The position numbers were made by a program, and so were the translations under genes. Positions 1 through 9,428 of a stretch of DNA of 48,997 nt are shown here, one piece after another. The notes beneath the pieces are model-generated. The model was not told the origin of the DNA. It did no database searches and worked only from the letters and a program-made list of their open reading frames with translations. The stretch is from JAICJR01 sp036494715 (GTDB lineage: Bacteria; Actinomycetota; Thermoleophilia; Solirubrobacterales; Thermoleophilaceae), in NCBI GenBank assembly GCA_036494715.1, contig DASXNY010000190.1:1-48997 (forward strand). The letters run 5' to 3'. Each line of letters begins with the position of its first letter. Position 1 is the stretch's first letter.

Positions 1-1945
1 AGCCCAGCTCGCCCACGAACGTGACGCGCAGCGCGCGCACGGGCACGTCGCCCACCGTCAGCTCGCGCATCGACATGTAGGGGAACGACAGCTCCTGCGG
101 CGTGAGCGGCTGAAGGATGTCCCGCGAGCGCGGGCCCCAGAGCGCGAAGCACGACCAGCGCGAGGTCGCATCGGTGGCCGTCACGCTCCCGTCGTCCGGC
201 AGATGGCGGCGGATCCAGGACAGGTCGTGGTTGCCGAACGCCGTGCCCGTGACGATCGAGAACAGCCCCTCGCCCACGCGCGTGACGGTGAAGTCGCACT
301 CGATGCCGCCGCGGCGGTTGAGCATCTGCGTGTAGGTGATCTGACCCACGCCGCGGGCCACGTCGTTGTCGCAGAGGCGCTCGAGCAGCGCCGCCGCACC
401 CGGTCCCGCCACCTCGATCTTCGCGAACGAGGACTCGTCGAACAGCCCGGCCGCCTCCCGCGTGGCGAGGTGCTCGGCGCCGATGGCCGGGGACCAGTAC
501 TCGCCCGCCCAGCCGCGCGGCCGCAGCGACTCGTCCCCGCCGGCGGCGTTCGACTCGTAGTAGTTCACCCGCTCCCACCCCGACTTCTCGCCGAACGCCG
601 CGCCGTGGCTCGCGTGCCACGAATACGCGCTCGAGGTCCGCAGCGGCCGCCCGGCCTGGCGCTCGTGGCCCGGATAGCGGATGTCGTAGTAGGTCTCGTA
701 GACCTCGCGCGTGCGCTTCAGGGTGTAGGACGGGGAGCGGTAGTGCGGCCCGAAGCGGCGAATGTCCATGTGCCAGAGATCGAGCGACGGCTCGCCCTCG
801 ACGATCCACTCCGCCATCACCCTGCCGATCCCGCCCGCACCGGCGAGCCCATGGGCGCAGAATCCGGCGGCCACGAACAGGCCGCCGACGTCGGTCTCGC
901 CGAGGCAGAACTCGTTGTCGGGGGTGAACGCCTCGGGGCCGTTGATCAGCCTCGTCACCTTCACGTCGGCCATCGCCGGCACGCGGATCTTGGAGTTCTC
1001 GACGATCTCCTCGAAGCGGTCCCAATCCTCCTCGAGCAGGCGGCCGTTGAAGTCCTGCGGGATCGCGTCGAAGCCTGCTTCGCCGTGAGTGAGCGACCAG
1101 GGCGCGCAGTGACGCTCGTAGCCGCCCATTACGAGCCCCGCGCCGTCCTCGCGGAAGTAGATGAGCAGGTCGGGGTCGCGCAGCGTGGGCAGCTGCTCGC
1201 CCGGCGTGCGCTCGGCCAGCGGCTGGGTGACCATGTACTCGTGCGCCATCGGGACGATCGGCACGCGCACGCCGGCCATGCGCCCGATCTCCGCGGCGAA
1301 CATGCCGCCCGCGTTCACCACCAGCTCGGCGCGGATGTCGCCGTGCTCGGTGTTGACGCCGGTCACGCGGCCGCCCTCGACGTCGATGCCGGTCACACGC
1401 GTGTTCGTGAAGATCTGGACGCCGCCGCGGCGCGCGCCGTCGGCCAGCGCGTAGGTGAGCTGGGACGGATCGAGGTAGCCGTCGGTGGGAAGGTGGATCG
1501 CCCCGAGTACGCCGTCGGCCGACATCAGCGGGAACAGCTCCTTCGCCTCGTCCGCCGAGATCAGCTCGAGCGGCAGGCCGAATGTCTTCGCCCAGCCGGC
1601 CTGCCGGCGCAGCTCCTCCATGCGCTCCGGCGACGACGCGAGCCGCAGCGAGCCCACCTCGCTCCAACCCGGATCGAACTCGGACTCCTCGCGCAGCCGC
1701 CGGTAGAGCTCGACGCTGTACATCATCATCTTGGTGAGCGAGACCGAGCCGCGCAGCTGGCCGACGAGGCCGGCCGAGTGGAAGGTGGAGCCGCTCGTGA
1801 GCTGGTTACGGTCGAGCAGCACGACGTCCTTCATGCCGAGCTGGGCGAGGTGGTAGGCCACGCTGGCGCCGCCCACGCCGCCGCCGATCACCACGCACTG
1901 CGCGGAGTCGGGCAGCTCGACCTGACGCCTAGCCACGGGCGGCAT
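1..1945 (-). CDS. FAD-dependent dimethylglycine/sarcosine dehydrogenase-like protein with GcvT domain (3' end cut off)
   Basis: At least 648 codons are visible and the gene runs off the left edge. Residues 18-30 form a Rossmann FAD motif (VVIGGGVGGAS). Residues 51-60 read SGSTFHSAGL, where His56 aligns with the histidine that carries FAD covalently in dimethylglycine and sarcosine dehydrogenases. The last visible part is a GcvT-type folate-binding domain (RVTFVGELG near the edge). Known members oxidatively demethylate N-methylglycines and pass the one-carbon unit to tetrahydrofolate. I chose ATG at 1945, three codons before a GTG at 1936; either way it overlaps the upstream kinase gene, so it is translationally coupled. 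The exact substrate is inference from the operon. A typical member is about 800 residues, so roughly 150 are missing. Confidence 0.85.
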   Translation of the reverse strand, partial: MPPVARRQVELPDSAQCVVIGGGVGGASVAYHLAQLGMKDVVLLDRNQLTSGSTFHSAGLVGQLRGSVSLTKMMMYSVELYRRLREESEFDPGWSEVGSLRLASSPERMEELRRQAGWAKTFGLPLELISADEAKELFPLMSADGVLGAIHLPTDGYLDPSQLTYALADGARRGGVQIFTNTRVTGIDVEGGRVTGVNTEHGDIRAELVVNAGGMFAAEIGRMAGVRVPIVPMAHEYMVTQPLAERTPGEQLPTLRDPDLLIYFREDGAGLVMGGYERHCAPWSLTHGEAGFDAIPQDFNGRLLEEDWDRFEEIVENSKIRVPAMADVKVTRLINGPEAFTPDNEFCLGETDVGGLFVAAGFCAHGLAGAGGIGRVMAEWIVEGEPSLDLWHMDIRRFGPHYRSPSYTLKRTREVYETYYDIRYPGHERQAGRPLRTSSAYSWHASHGAAFGEKSGWERVNYYESNAAGGDESLRPRGWAGEYWSPAIGAEHLATREAAGLFDESSFAKIEVAGPGAAALLERLCDNDVARGVGQITYTQMLNRRGGIECDFTVTRVGEGLFSIVTGTAFGNHDLSWIRRHLPDDGSVTATDATSRWSCFALWGPRSRDILQPLTPQELSFPYMSMRELTVGDVPVRALRVTFVGELG

Positions 1946-2807
1946 CCTCGAGCCAGCCCGGGTAGCGCGAGTCGGCGGCCGACTCGCGCATGCGGGCGAA
2001 GTGCGTGGCGGCGTAGTCCTCGAAGTCGAAGTCGATCTCCGAGATCGAGTGCTGCAGCACGCCCCACATCGCCTCGCGGAAGTCGGACACGATCCGCATC
2101 AAGCGCAGCGAGGCGAAGCGCGCCGGCGTGCACGGCTCGCCGAAGTAGGCCGCCAGCAGGCACTCGTCGTCGTCCTCGCTCAGCTCGTTGTTGATCGAGA
2201 GGTTGCCGAAGTCGAAGTAGCGGTCGCCCATGCCGGCGTAATCCCAGTCGACGACGCGCACGCGCTCGCCATCCCAGATCAGGTTGGCGCCCAGCAGGTC
2301 GTTGTGGCACGGCACGGGGTCGTGCTCCGGCCCCCGCAGCGCGCCCTCGATCTCCTTGGCCACGGCATGTGCGCCCGGGTACTCCGGGGGTAGCCCGGAC
2401 GCGCGTGCCGCGTACTGCTCGCCGACGGCGATTCCTGAGAACGTCGTCGGCAGCTCGGGGCCCGCGTGGATCGCACGGAGGGCCGCCGAGGTCTCGTCAA
2501 GCCTGATCTTGCGCATGGGCTCGCCGTGAATGAAGCGTGTAACGAGCAGCTCGCCGTTCGCCGCCACGAGCTCCGGGCCGACGCCGGAGCGCGCAGCGTT
2601 CTCGGTGGCCGCGCGCTCGGCGTCGCGGTCGATTCCCAGCGCCGCCGTGCCGCGGCCGAACACGCGCACGGCGAATTCTCCCCGGTCCGTGCGGACCCGG
2701 AAGTTGTGGTTGGTGATCCCGCCGGCCAACGGCTCGGGCTCAGCGAGCGGCTCGCCTATCAGGGGCCGCACCAGCTCCGCGATCGACTCAGATGTGCGCG
2801 GGGACAT
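1929..2807 (-). CDS. Choline/ethanolamine kinase-like phosphotransferase (APH fold)
   Basis: 292 residues, the usual length of LicA/APH-type small-molecule kinases. The nucleotide loop is degenerate around residues 27-36 (LAGGITNHNF). The Brenner motif CHNDLLGANLI lies at 167-177, with the catalytic Asp170 and metal-binding Asn175. The metal motif VVDWDYAG (185-192) replaces DFG. GITNHNF and WDYAG are typical of choline/ethanolamine kinases rather than antibiotic kinases. It overlaps the GntR gene by 20 bp upstream and the dehydrogenase gene downstream, so all are probably one transcript. It may phosphorylate choline, ethanolamine or a related amino-alcohol in the cytoplasm; the substrate is inferred, not shown. 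Confidence 0.8.
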   Translation of the reverse strand: MSPRTSESIAELVRPLIGEPLAEPEPLAGGITNHNFRVRTDRGEFAVRVFGRGTAALGIDRDAERAATENAARSGVGPELVAANGELLVTRFIHGEPMRKIRLDETSAALRAIHAGPELPTTFSGIAVGEQYAARASGLPPEYPGAHAVAKEIEGALRGPEHDPVPCHNDLLGANLIWDGERVRVVDWDYAGMGDRYFDFGNLSINNELSEDDDECLLAAYFGEPCTPARFASLRLMRIVSDFREAMWGVLQHSISEIDFDFEDYAATHFARMRESAADSRYPGWLEDAARG

Positions 2808-3564
2808 CGGCGCTTGTCTCGATCGTGAAGCGGGCGCGGTCGCCGCGATGGCGGTCGTGGGCGAACTCGACCGCGGTGCCGTCGGCGGCGTACGCGGTGC
2901 GCTCGACGAGCATCAGCGGCGAGCTCTCGGGTACGTCGAGCGCGGCGGCCTCGTGCGCGCGCGCGAGCACGGGCTCGAGCCGCTCGACTGCGCGCACAGG
3001 CCCGAGCTCGTAGAGGTCGCGCATCACGTCGTAGAGCGAGCCGGTGAGGCCGAGCTCGAGCAGGCCGGGAAACGGCGCGGCCGGGATCCACGAATCCTCG
3101 AGCGCCAGCGGCACGCCCGCGCCGTAGCGCAGGCGCTGGATCCGGTACGCGCGCGTGCCCGGCGCCACGCCGAGCGCGGCGGCCACGGCCGCCGGCGCAT
3201 CGGCCTCGGCGGCGGAGATCAGCTTGGCGCCTGGCTCGACGCCGTGCCGCAGCATCAACTCGCTGAAGCCCGCCACCTTGCGCAGGTCGTGGTCGAGCTT
3301 GACGCGCGCGACGAACGTGCCGCGCCCCACCCCGCGCTCTACCAGCCCGCGATCGGCGAGCGACGTGAGCGCCTGCCGCACCGTCATGCGGCTCACGTTC
3401 AGGCTCTTCGCCAGCTCGCGTTCGGGCGGCAGTCGCTCGCCCGCAGGCAGATCGCCCGCCGTGATCCGTGCGGCGAGCTGGTCTTCGATCTGCGCGTAGG
3501 CGGGTACGGACGAGCCCGGCCGAAGCCGCCAACGCGGCCCGAATATCCGCCGGTGCGGACTCAC
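2788..3564 (-). CDS. GntR/HutC-family transcriptional regulator (wHTH + UTRA)
   Basis: 258 residues. The N-terminal winged helix-turn-helix spans about residues 18-86: the recognition helix reads VSRMTVRQAL and the wing ends GRGTFV. The rest (about 95-250) is a UTRA ligand-binding domain, which places it in the HutC/PhnF/DasR subfamily. GTG start at 3564, 7 bp after the permease stop. A near-perfect GGTCTAG-type palindrome typical of this subfamily lies in the promoter of the permease at 5159-5174, so I infer that it represses its own operon and that a permease substrate or its breakdown product is the inducer. Confidence 0.9.
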   Translation of the reverse strand: MSPHRRIFGPRWRLRPGSSVPAYAQIEDQLAARITAGDLPAGERLPPERELAKSLNVSRMTVRQALTSLADRGLVERGVGRGTFVARVKLDHDLRKVAGFSELMLRHGVEPGAKLISAAEADAPAAVAAALGVAPGTRAYRIQRLRYGAGVPLALEDSWIPAAPFPGLLELGLTGSLYDVMRDLYELGPVRAVERLEPVLARAHEAAALDVPESSPLMLVERTAYAADGTAVEFAHDRHRGDRARFTIETSADVPAHI

Positions 3565-3571
3565 GGCCCGC

Positions 3572-5113
3572 CTATGCCGATTCGGCTGCCGCTGTGTCCG
3601 TGACCACTGGGCTGGGTATCTGAGCGCGCCTGACGAGGTAGTACGCGGTGCCGACCAGCAAGACCGCCCCGAGGATCAGCCACAGGATCGGGACACTGTT
3701 GAGAAAGCCCGAGTGGAAGAAGTCGAGGCTCGGGATCTCAGATGCCTTCGGGTTCGTGGCCACGCGGTGCCAGGCGAAGTTCACGAGCATCGAGAGGCCC
3801 CACAGGATCGCGAGCGCGTTGACGAGGATGCCCCAGCGGCCGAGGCTGAAGGCGCCCTTCTCGTGGGGCCACCCGCGCAGCCTCTGCCGCATGATCGCCA
3901 CGGTGGCGAACAGGTAGGAGAGGTAGATCATGCCCGTTGCGGCGATCGCGATATACGCCACCCCCGCGTACTTGAGTAGGAAGATCGCGGCCATCAACGC
4001 CACCAGGACGCAGGCGCCGATCGGCGTGCCGGTCGTCTCGTTCACGCGTGAGATCCAGCCCGAGAACGGCAACTGGCGGTCACGCGACATGCCGTACGCC
4101 AGGCGAATCGTCGACGCCTGGATCGACAGGCAGCAGACGAAGATCGCGATCGACACGACGAGCAGGTAGCCCACCGAGAGCGCATTCGAGAGGTTCAGGT
4201 CGATGATGTCGGCGGGGCCGAGGCCACCCTTCGACACGACGGTGCTCAGCTTGCCCGGAACGGCCATCAACATCGCCCAGATGAACACGCCGCCGATCAC
4301 GCCGGCCGCCACGATCGAGGCGAGCACCGCCTGTGGCGCCTTCTTTCTCGGTTCGTGGGACTCCTCCGCGAGTGTGCTCGCGGTGTCGAATCCGTAGATC
4401 ACGAACAGCCCCATGAACATCGCGATGAGGAAGTTGCTCGCGTTGAACGACGGGCCGCCGGTGTGGAACACCACGCCCACGCCCTGGTGGTTGTTGAAGA
4501 GCGCGAGGATGATCGCGAACACGAACAGGCCGAGGATCTCGAAGAGCACGCCCGTGTTGTTGATGAGCGCGACCAGCCGCACGCCGAAGACGTTCAGCAG
4601 CGTGATCACGATCAGCGTGAATGCCGCGATCCACTTCTGGTTCGTCAGGCTGGCGGGGTCCATCTTGATCGCGTCGATCCCGAGGTTGTCGAGCATCGGG
4701 ATGAGCGCGAGCGGGAGCGTGGCCACCACGGCGGCCACCGTCAGGGCGCCGGCCCAGAGGTAGATCCAGCCGGCGTACCAGGCGTAGGCCTTGTTCCTCG
4801 TCAGGTACTTGGTCCACTGGAACACGGAACCCGCGAGCGGGAAGTGGGTGGACACCTCCGCGAACACGAGCGCCACGATGAACTGCCCGAGCCACACCAC
4901 GGGCCAGGTCCAGAAGAACGCCCCGCCGAGCGTGGCGAACCCGAGGATGAACAGCGTGAAGATGCCCGTCGCAGGCGAGATGTAGCTGAAGGCGACGGCG
5001 AACGAGCTGAAGATGTTCAGCGAGCGCTTGAGCTCCTGCTTGTAGCCGTATTGCGCTAGGTCGGCAGCGTCTTGGTCGACCGCAGGTACGGGCGCAGCGG
5101 GTGTCGTTGCCAT
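3572..5113 (-). CDS. APC-superfamily amino acid/amine permease
   Basis: 513 residues with about 12 hydrophobic membrane segments and a short soluble N-terminus. The first segment holds FAVAFSYISPATGIF, and a later one holds GFDTASTLAEESHEPRKKAP, both typical of the amino acid/choline/GABA branch of the APC superfamily. It is a secondary transporter of the cytoplasmic membrane and imports an amino acid or amine. It is the first gene of the minus-strand operon that continues with the GntR regulator, the choline-kinase-like protein and the demethylating dehydrogenase, so a choline, betaine-like or ethanolamine substrate is plausible. A purine-rich stretch 5-14 bp upstream of the ATG serves as ribosome binding site. 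Family call is firm, substrate is not. Confidence 0.88.
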   Translation of the reverse strand: MATTPAAPVPAVDQDAADLAQYGYKQELKRSLNIFSSFAVAFSYISPATGIFTLFILGFATLGGAFFWTWPVVWLGQFIVALVFAEVSTHFPLAGSVFQWTKYLTRNKAYAWYAGWIYLWAGALTVAAVVATLPLALIPMLDNLGIDAIKMDPASLTNQKWIAAFTLIVITLLNVFGVRLVALINNTGVLFEILGLFVFAIILALFNNHQGVGVVFHTGGPSFNASNFLIAMFMGLFVIYGFDTASTLAEESHEPRKKAPQAVLASIVAAGVIGGVFIWAMLMAVPGKLSTVVSKGGLGPADIIDLNLSNALSVGYLLVVSIAIFVCCLSIQASTIRLAYGMSRDRQLPFSGWISRVNETTGTPIGACVLVALMAAIFLLKYAGVAYIAIAATGMIYLSYLFATVAIMRQRLRGWPHEKGAFSLGRWGILVNALAILWGLSMLVNFAWHRVATNPKASEIPSLDFFHSGFLNSVPILWLILGAVLLVGTAYYLVRRAQIPSPVVTDTAAAESA

Positions 5114-5158
5114 GTGGCCCCCCTCATCCTCCGGCCAGACCGGGCCTGAACCAGCCGG

Positions 5159-5174
5159 ATTGGTCTAGTCCAAT
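5159..5174. promoter_or_regulatory. GntR/HutC-type operator palindrome
   Basis: ATTGGTCTAGTCCAAT is a 16-bp inverted repeat in which 14 positions are symmetric; only positions 6 and 11 break it. It closely resembles the TGGTCTAGACCA core bound by DasR/PhnF/NagR-type GntR regulators. It lies just downstream of the -10 of the permease promoter (5180-5185), over the likely transcription start, which is a repressor position. The GntR/HutC gene two positions down the same operon is the obvious ligand. Confidence 0.75.
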
Positions 5175-5179
5175 GCGGC

Positions 5180-5209
5180 TATATATGCATATCCGCACAA
5201 GCGTGTCAA
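5180..5209 (-). promoter_or_regulatory. Sigma70-type promoter of the permease-gntR-kinase-dehydrogenase operon
   Basis: Read on the minus strand: TTGACA (5209-5204), an 18-bp spacer, then TATATA (5185-5180). Both hexamers are close to consensus and stand out in a GC-rich genome. The start would fall near 5173, inside the operator palindrome, leaving a leader of about 60 nt before the ATG at 5113. Confidence 0.65.
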
Positions 5210-5237
5210 TGTCCTGCACGGATAAGCTCACGCGCCC

Positions 5238-6209
5238 GTGCGTGCCATTCAGATCGAGGAGTTCGGTGGCCCGGAGGTGCTCCGGCTGGCGGACCTGCCC
5301 CTGCCCGAGCCCGGCGAGGACGAGGTGCTGATCCGCGTGTCGCGCGCCGGCATCAACTTCGCCGATACGCACCAGCGCGAGAACTCCTATCTCGCGCGCT
5401 ACGAGCTGCCACTGGTACCGGGCACCGAGGTGGCCGGCGTGGTGGAGCGAGCGGCCGGCAGCTTCAAGGAGGGGCAGCGCGTGATGGCGCTCACCGGCAC
5501 CGGCGGCTACGCCGAGTACGCCAAGGCGCCGGTCTCGCAGACCTTTCCGATCCCCAACGGGGTCGACGACGGCGTGGCGCTCGCCCTGGTCGTGCAAGGG
5601 CTCACCGCCTGGCACCTGTACCGCACCTCGGCGCGGCTTCGGCCGGGCGAGAGCGTCGTGGTGATCGCCGCCTCGGGCGGCGTCGGCAACCTCGCGGTGC
5701 AGCTCGCCAAGCCGTTTGGATCGGGCCGGGTGATCGCAACCGCGTCGTCGGAGGAGAAGCGCCAGCAGGCGCTGTCGCTCGGCGCCGACGTCGCCCTCGA
5801 CCCGCACATGGACGGCCTCGGCGAGGCGATCCGCGAGGCCAACGCCGGCAAGCGCGTGGACGTCGTGCTCGAGATGGCCGGCGGCAAGGTGTTCGACGAG
5901 TGCCTCAGCGTGCTCGCCCCGTTCGGCCGACTCGTGACCTACGGGATCGCGAGCCGCGAGCAGAACAGTGTCCAGACCGGCCGCCTGATGCGCGGCAGCC
6001 AGAGCGTCGTGGGCTTCTGGCTCATGCACTGCATGGGCCGCGAGGACATGATGCGCGAGCCACTCGACGACCTGTTCCGCCGCGCCGCCCGCGGCGCGCT
6101 GAAGCCGCTCGTGGGCGAGACATATCCGCTGTCGGAGGTGCAGAGGGCGCATGAGGAGATGGGCGCCCGGAGGACGAGCGGGAAGCTGCTCGTCGATCCG
6201 GCGCGCTGA
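5238..6209 (+). CDS. Quinone oxidoreductase / zeta-crystallin-type medium-chain dehydrogenase
   Basis: 323 residues, the standard length for NADPH:quinone reductases of the zinc-free MDR branch. An N-terminal GroES-like domain (1-120, with RAGINFADTHQR) is followed by a Rossmann domain whose NADPH loop reads AASGGVG (144-150). The structural and catalytic zinc cysteines of alcohol dehydrogenases are absent, which argues for a quinone or enone reductase. GTG start. It is divergent from the permease operon across 124 bp and is monocistronic, since the four-helix-bundle gene beyond it runs the other way. Substrate unknown. Confidence 0.88.
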   Translation: MRAIQIEEFGGPEVLRLADLPLPEPGEDEVLIRVSRAGINFADTHQRENSYLARYELPLVPGTEVAGVVERAAGSFKEGQRVMALTGTGGYAEYAKAPVSQTFPIPNGVDDGVALALVVQGLTAWHLYRTSARLRPGESVVVIAASGGVGNLAVQLAKPFGSGRVIATASSEEKRQQALSLGADVALDPHMDGLGEAIREANAGKRVDVVLEMAGGKVFDECLSVLAPFGRLVTYGIASREQNSVQTGRLMRGSQSVVGFWLMHCMGREDMMREPLDDLFRRAARGALKPLVGETYPLSEVQRAHEEMGARRTSGKLLVDPAR

Positions 6210-6213
6210 ACGA

Positions 6214-6293
6214 GCGGAAGTGCGGAAGTGCGGAAGTGCAGAAGTGCAGAAGTGCAGAAGTGCAGAAGTGCAGACGTGCAGAAGTGCAGAAGT
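6214..6293 (+). repeat. Left array: ten tandem octamers GCRGAAGT
   Basis: Ten contiguous 8-bp units: three GCGGAAGT (6214-6237), then GCAGAAGT units with one GCAGACGT variant at 6270-6277, ending at 6293 and followed by GCGGG. The first three units (24 bp) are the exact reverse complement of 6684-6707 on the other side of the four-helix-bundle gene. The array starts 5 bp after the quinone oxidoreductase stop codon and ends 5 bp before the stop codon of the four-helix-bundle gene. Confidence 0.95.
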
Positions 6294-6298
6294 GCGGG

Positions 6299-6643
6299 CT
6301 ATCCCTCGTAGCGTCTGATTAAGCCGTTTAGCGGTTTGGCTATCTCGGCTACTCGGTCGCTCGTGCCGGGTTCAAGGAGGCCTTGGTCTTCGGCGCAGAG
6401 GATCCAGTGTTCTGTCTCGTGCAGGGAGCCGCGGGCGACGTAGAGGAACTGGCGCCTATCTCTCCCGTGCCAGCGGCCGGTGCCCTCAGCGATGTTGGCG
6501 CCGACCGAATAGGCGGCTCGCACGAGCTGAACCCCGAGCAGCGAGCGATCGAGCGCATTCCATCTCCTCACGGCCCGATGCAGGTCCACCGCGAGCGACC
6601 TGGCGCTTCGATAGGCGGCGAGCTGTTGAAATTGACTGGCCAC
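6299..6643 (-). CDS. S23-type four-helix-bundle protein (23S rRNA intervening-sequence protein family)
   Basis: 114 residues from GTG 6643, a normal length for the family. FQQLAAYRSARSLA matches the family's first helix, and the hallmark second helix reads VRAAYSVGANIAEGTGR, followed by RRQFLYVARGSLHETEHW. Homologues form pentameric four-helix bundles and include the Avd protein of diversity-generating retroelements; a nucleic-acid-binding role is assumed for the family. The frame stays open upstream to ATG 6727 or TTG 6733, but those extra residues are encoded by the repeat array, so I prefer GTG 6643, although no clear ribosome site precedes it. TAG stop at 6301-6299 touches the left array. 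Function here is unknown. Confidence 0.8.
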   Translation of the reverse strand: MASQFQQLAAYRSARSLAVDLHRAVRRWNALDRSLLGVQLVRAAYSVGANIAEGTGRWHGRDRRQFLYVARGSLHETEHWILCAEDQGLLEPGTSDRVAEIAKPLNGLIRRYEG

Positions 6644-6683
6644 GCAACCGAAAGAGCGCGGCGCACCAAAACTCGCCCCCCGC

Positions 6684-6715
6684 ACTTCCGCACTTCCGCA
6701 CTTCCGCCCTTCCCC
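6684..6715 (-). repeat. Right array: inverted octamers GCGGAAGT
   Basis: On the minus strand there are three exact GCGGAAGT units (6707-6684) preceded by one degenerate unit (GGGGAAGG, 6715-6708) and followed by GCGGG. The three units are a perfect 24-bp inverted repeat of 6214-6237. The array lies in the 5' part of the four-helix-bundle reading frame and 17 bp upstream of the DEAD-box helicase start. Confidence 0.92.
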
Positions 6716-6732
6716 ACTACTCTCCATCCCCA

Positions 6733-8174
<1,442 letters not shown>

Positions 8175-8178
<4 letters not shown>

Positions 8179-8630
8179 GTCAGGCAACGATGCACACCAA
8201 CCATGGGGCTATAGAGCTCGAGCTGTTCGATGACGACGCTCCGAAGACCGTCGAGAACTTCCGCAAGCTCGCGGGCGACGGCTTCTACGACGGCGTGGTC
8301 TTCCACCGCGTGATCCCCGACTTCATGATTCAGGGCGGCGACCCGACCGGCACCGGCACGGGCGGCCCGGGCTACACGTTCGAGGACGAGTTCAACGACC
8401 ACAAGATCGTGCGCGGGGCTCTGGCGATGGCCAACGCCGGCCCGAACACGAACGGCTCCCAGTTCTTCATCGTCACCACCCCCGAGGCGTCGTGGCTCGA
8501 CGGCAAGCACACGGTGTTCGGCACGGTCGTGTCGGGCATGGAGGCCGTCGACACGATCGAGTCGCAGCCAACCGACGCGCGCGACAAGCCGGTCGAGGAC
8601 GCGAAGATCGAGCGCATCGAGCTCTCCTGA
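8175..8630 (+). CDS. ppiB: Cyclophilin-type peptidyl-prolyl cis-trans isomerase
   Basis: 151 residues, a single cyclophilin domain with no signal peptide, so cytoplasmic. Active-site motifs are VVFHRVIPDFMIQGGDP (catalytic Arg in FHRV) and GSQFFIV. It catalyses cis-trans isomerisation of X-Pro bonds in folding proteins. ATG at 8175 overlaps the helicase stop by 4 bp (ATGA), with GGAGGT just upstream inside the helicase gene, so the two are translationally coupled. The frame is open further upstream, but residues there bear no similarity to the fold. Confidence 0.95.
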
Positions 8631-8647
8631 TGTGAGAGGGTTGAGGC

Positions 8648-9391
8648 GTGGCTCGCGCGCGCCTCGTCTTCGCCATGGTCCTGGTCGCCGCGGTTCTGCC
8701 CGCCCAGGCCAGTGCGAAGAAGTTCCACTTCACGCACAAGGTCACCGTCACCGGCAGCTTCGTGGATCACTGGACGGCTGCGAGCTCAACCGCTTGCAAC
8801 CCCGTCGGGGACGGCACGCTGACGGTGAGCTTCCATCTGAAGGGCCCCGCGTTCGCGAGCCCACAGATCTCCCCCTTCGCCGGTCCGCACGGGCGCTGGG
8901 TTGTGCTGGCCCCCTTCGAGCACCACCTCGCCGACCTTCCGCCGCGGCCCGCCGACGCCACGATCTCGCGGGTCGACAACACCACGCTGCTGACGACCGC
9001 TGACGAACCTTGCAGTGGCGAGACCCTCGATAAGTCCTCGTGCGGAACCTCGATCCTCAGACACGCCAAGATCGATGTCGAGGGCATCGATCGCAGCCGG
9101 CTGGCTTCGTCGCTCATCAGCAACGATTTCAGGGACCCGAAGGGCAACTGCATGACCGGAAGCGCGGAAGGCTTCACCCAGCCACCCAACGTCGTGGGTG
9201 GGCTCGGCGGTAACAGTTTCAATGCCGGCGCGATGCGGCTGAAGATGCCGAGGCCGTCGACGCTCAAGCACAAGCACGTGGTCACGGTCACCGCCACCGA
9301 CCACACGCACAGCTCCTCGCAGGCTGGTGGCGACCAGACGGTCACCGACGACGTGACCCGCACGATCACCGTCACCTTCACCCGTTTGTAG
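8648..9391 (+). CDS. Secreted protein of unknown function
   Basis: 247 residues from GTG 8648. A clear Sec signal peptide (about 1-23, ending AQASA before KKF) precedes a soluble, Ser/Thr-rich, probably beta-rich domain with four cysteines (in STACNP, EPCSG, SSCGT and GNCMTG), which could form two disulfides outside the cell. No catalytic motif is recognised. The C-terminal part alternates Thr and Val (ITVTF), as in beta-sandwich extracellular domains. It lies 17 bp after the cyclophilin gene and may be read from the same transcript. I do not recognise the family. Confidence 0.75.
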   Translation: MARARLVFAMVLVAAVLPAQASAKKFHFTHKVTVTGSFVDHWTAASSTACNPVGDGTLTVSFHLKGPAFASPQISPFAGPHGRWVVLAPFEHHLADLPPRPADATISRVDNTTLLTTADEPCSGETLDKSSCGTSILRHAKIDVEGIDRSRLASSLISNDFRDPKGNCMTGSAEGFTQPPNVVGGLGGNSFNAGAMRLKMPRPSTLKHKHVVTVTATDHTHSSSQAGGDQTVTDDVTRTITVTFTRL

Positions 9392-9428
9392 ACTCGCCCT
9401 CGCTGGAGTCACCTAGCCAGGAGGACGA

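Larger units (their letters stand above)
6214..6715. mobile_element. Candidate element: S23-type four-helix-bundle gene between inverted octamer arrays
   Basis: About 500 bp bounded by octamer arrays in inverted orientation (6214-6293 and 6684-6715), each pointing inwards and each turning into GCGGG at its inner edge. The single gene fills the whole interior; its stop codon abuts the left array and its reading frame is open through the right array. The layout recalls the intervening sequences in 23S rRNA genes, which encode the same protein family between complementary ends, but here it sits between protein genes. No transposase, recombinase or clear target-site duplication is visible, so mobility is inference. 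Confidence 0.5.

Noticed and set aside
203..2194. Long plus-strand open frame over the dehydrogenase and kinase genes
   Set aside because: Its translation is Arg/Ala/His-rich without fold-like pattern, and the minus strand encodes clear FAD-oxidase and kinase motifs; such mirror frames are expected at this GC content.
6214..6293. CRISPR array
   Set aside because: The units are contiguous 8-mers with no spacers and there are no cas genes.
6214..6715. Diversity-generating retroelement (Avd-like protein)
   Set aside because: No reverse transcriptase and no template/variable repeat pair are present; the protein fits the general S23 family equally well.
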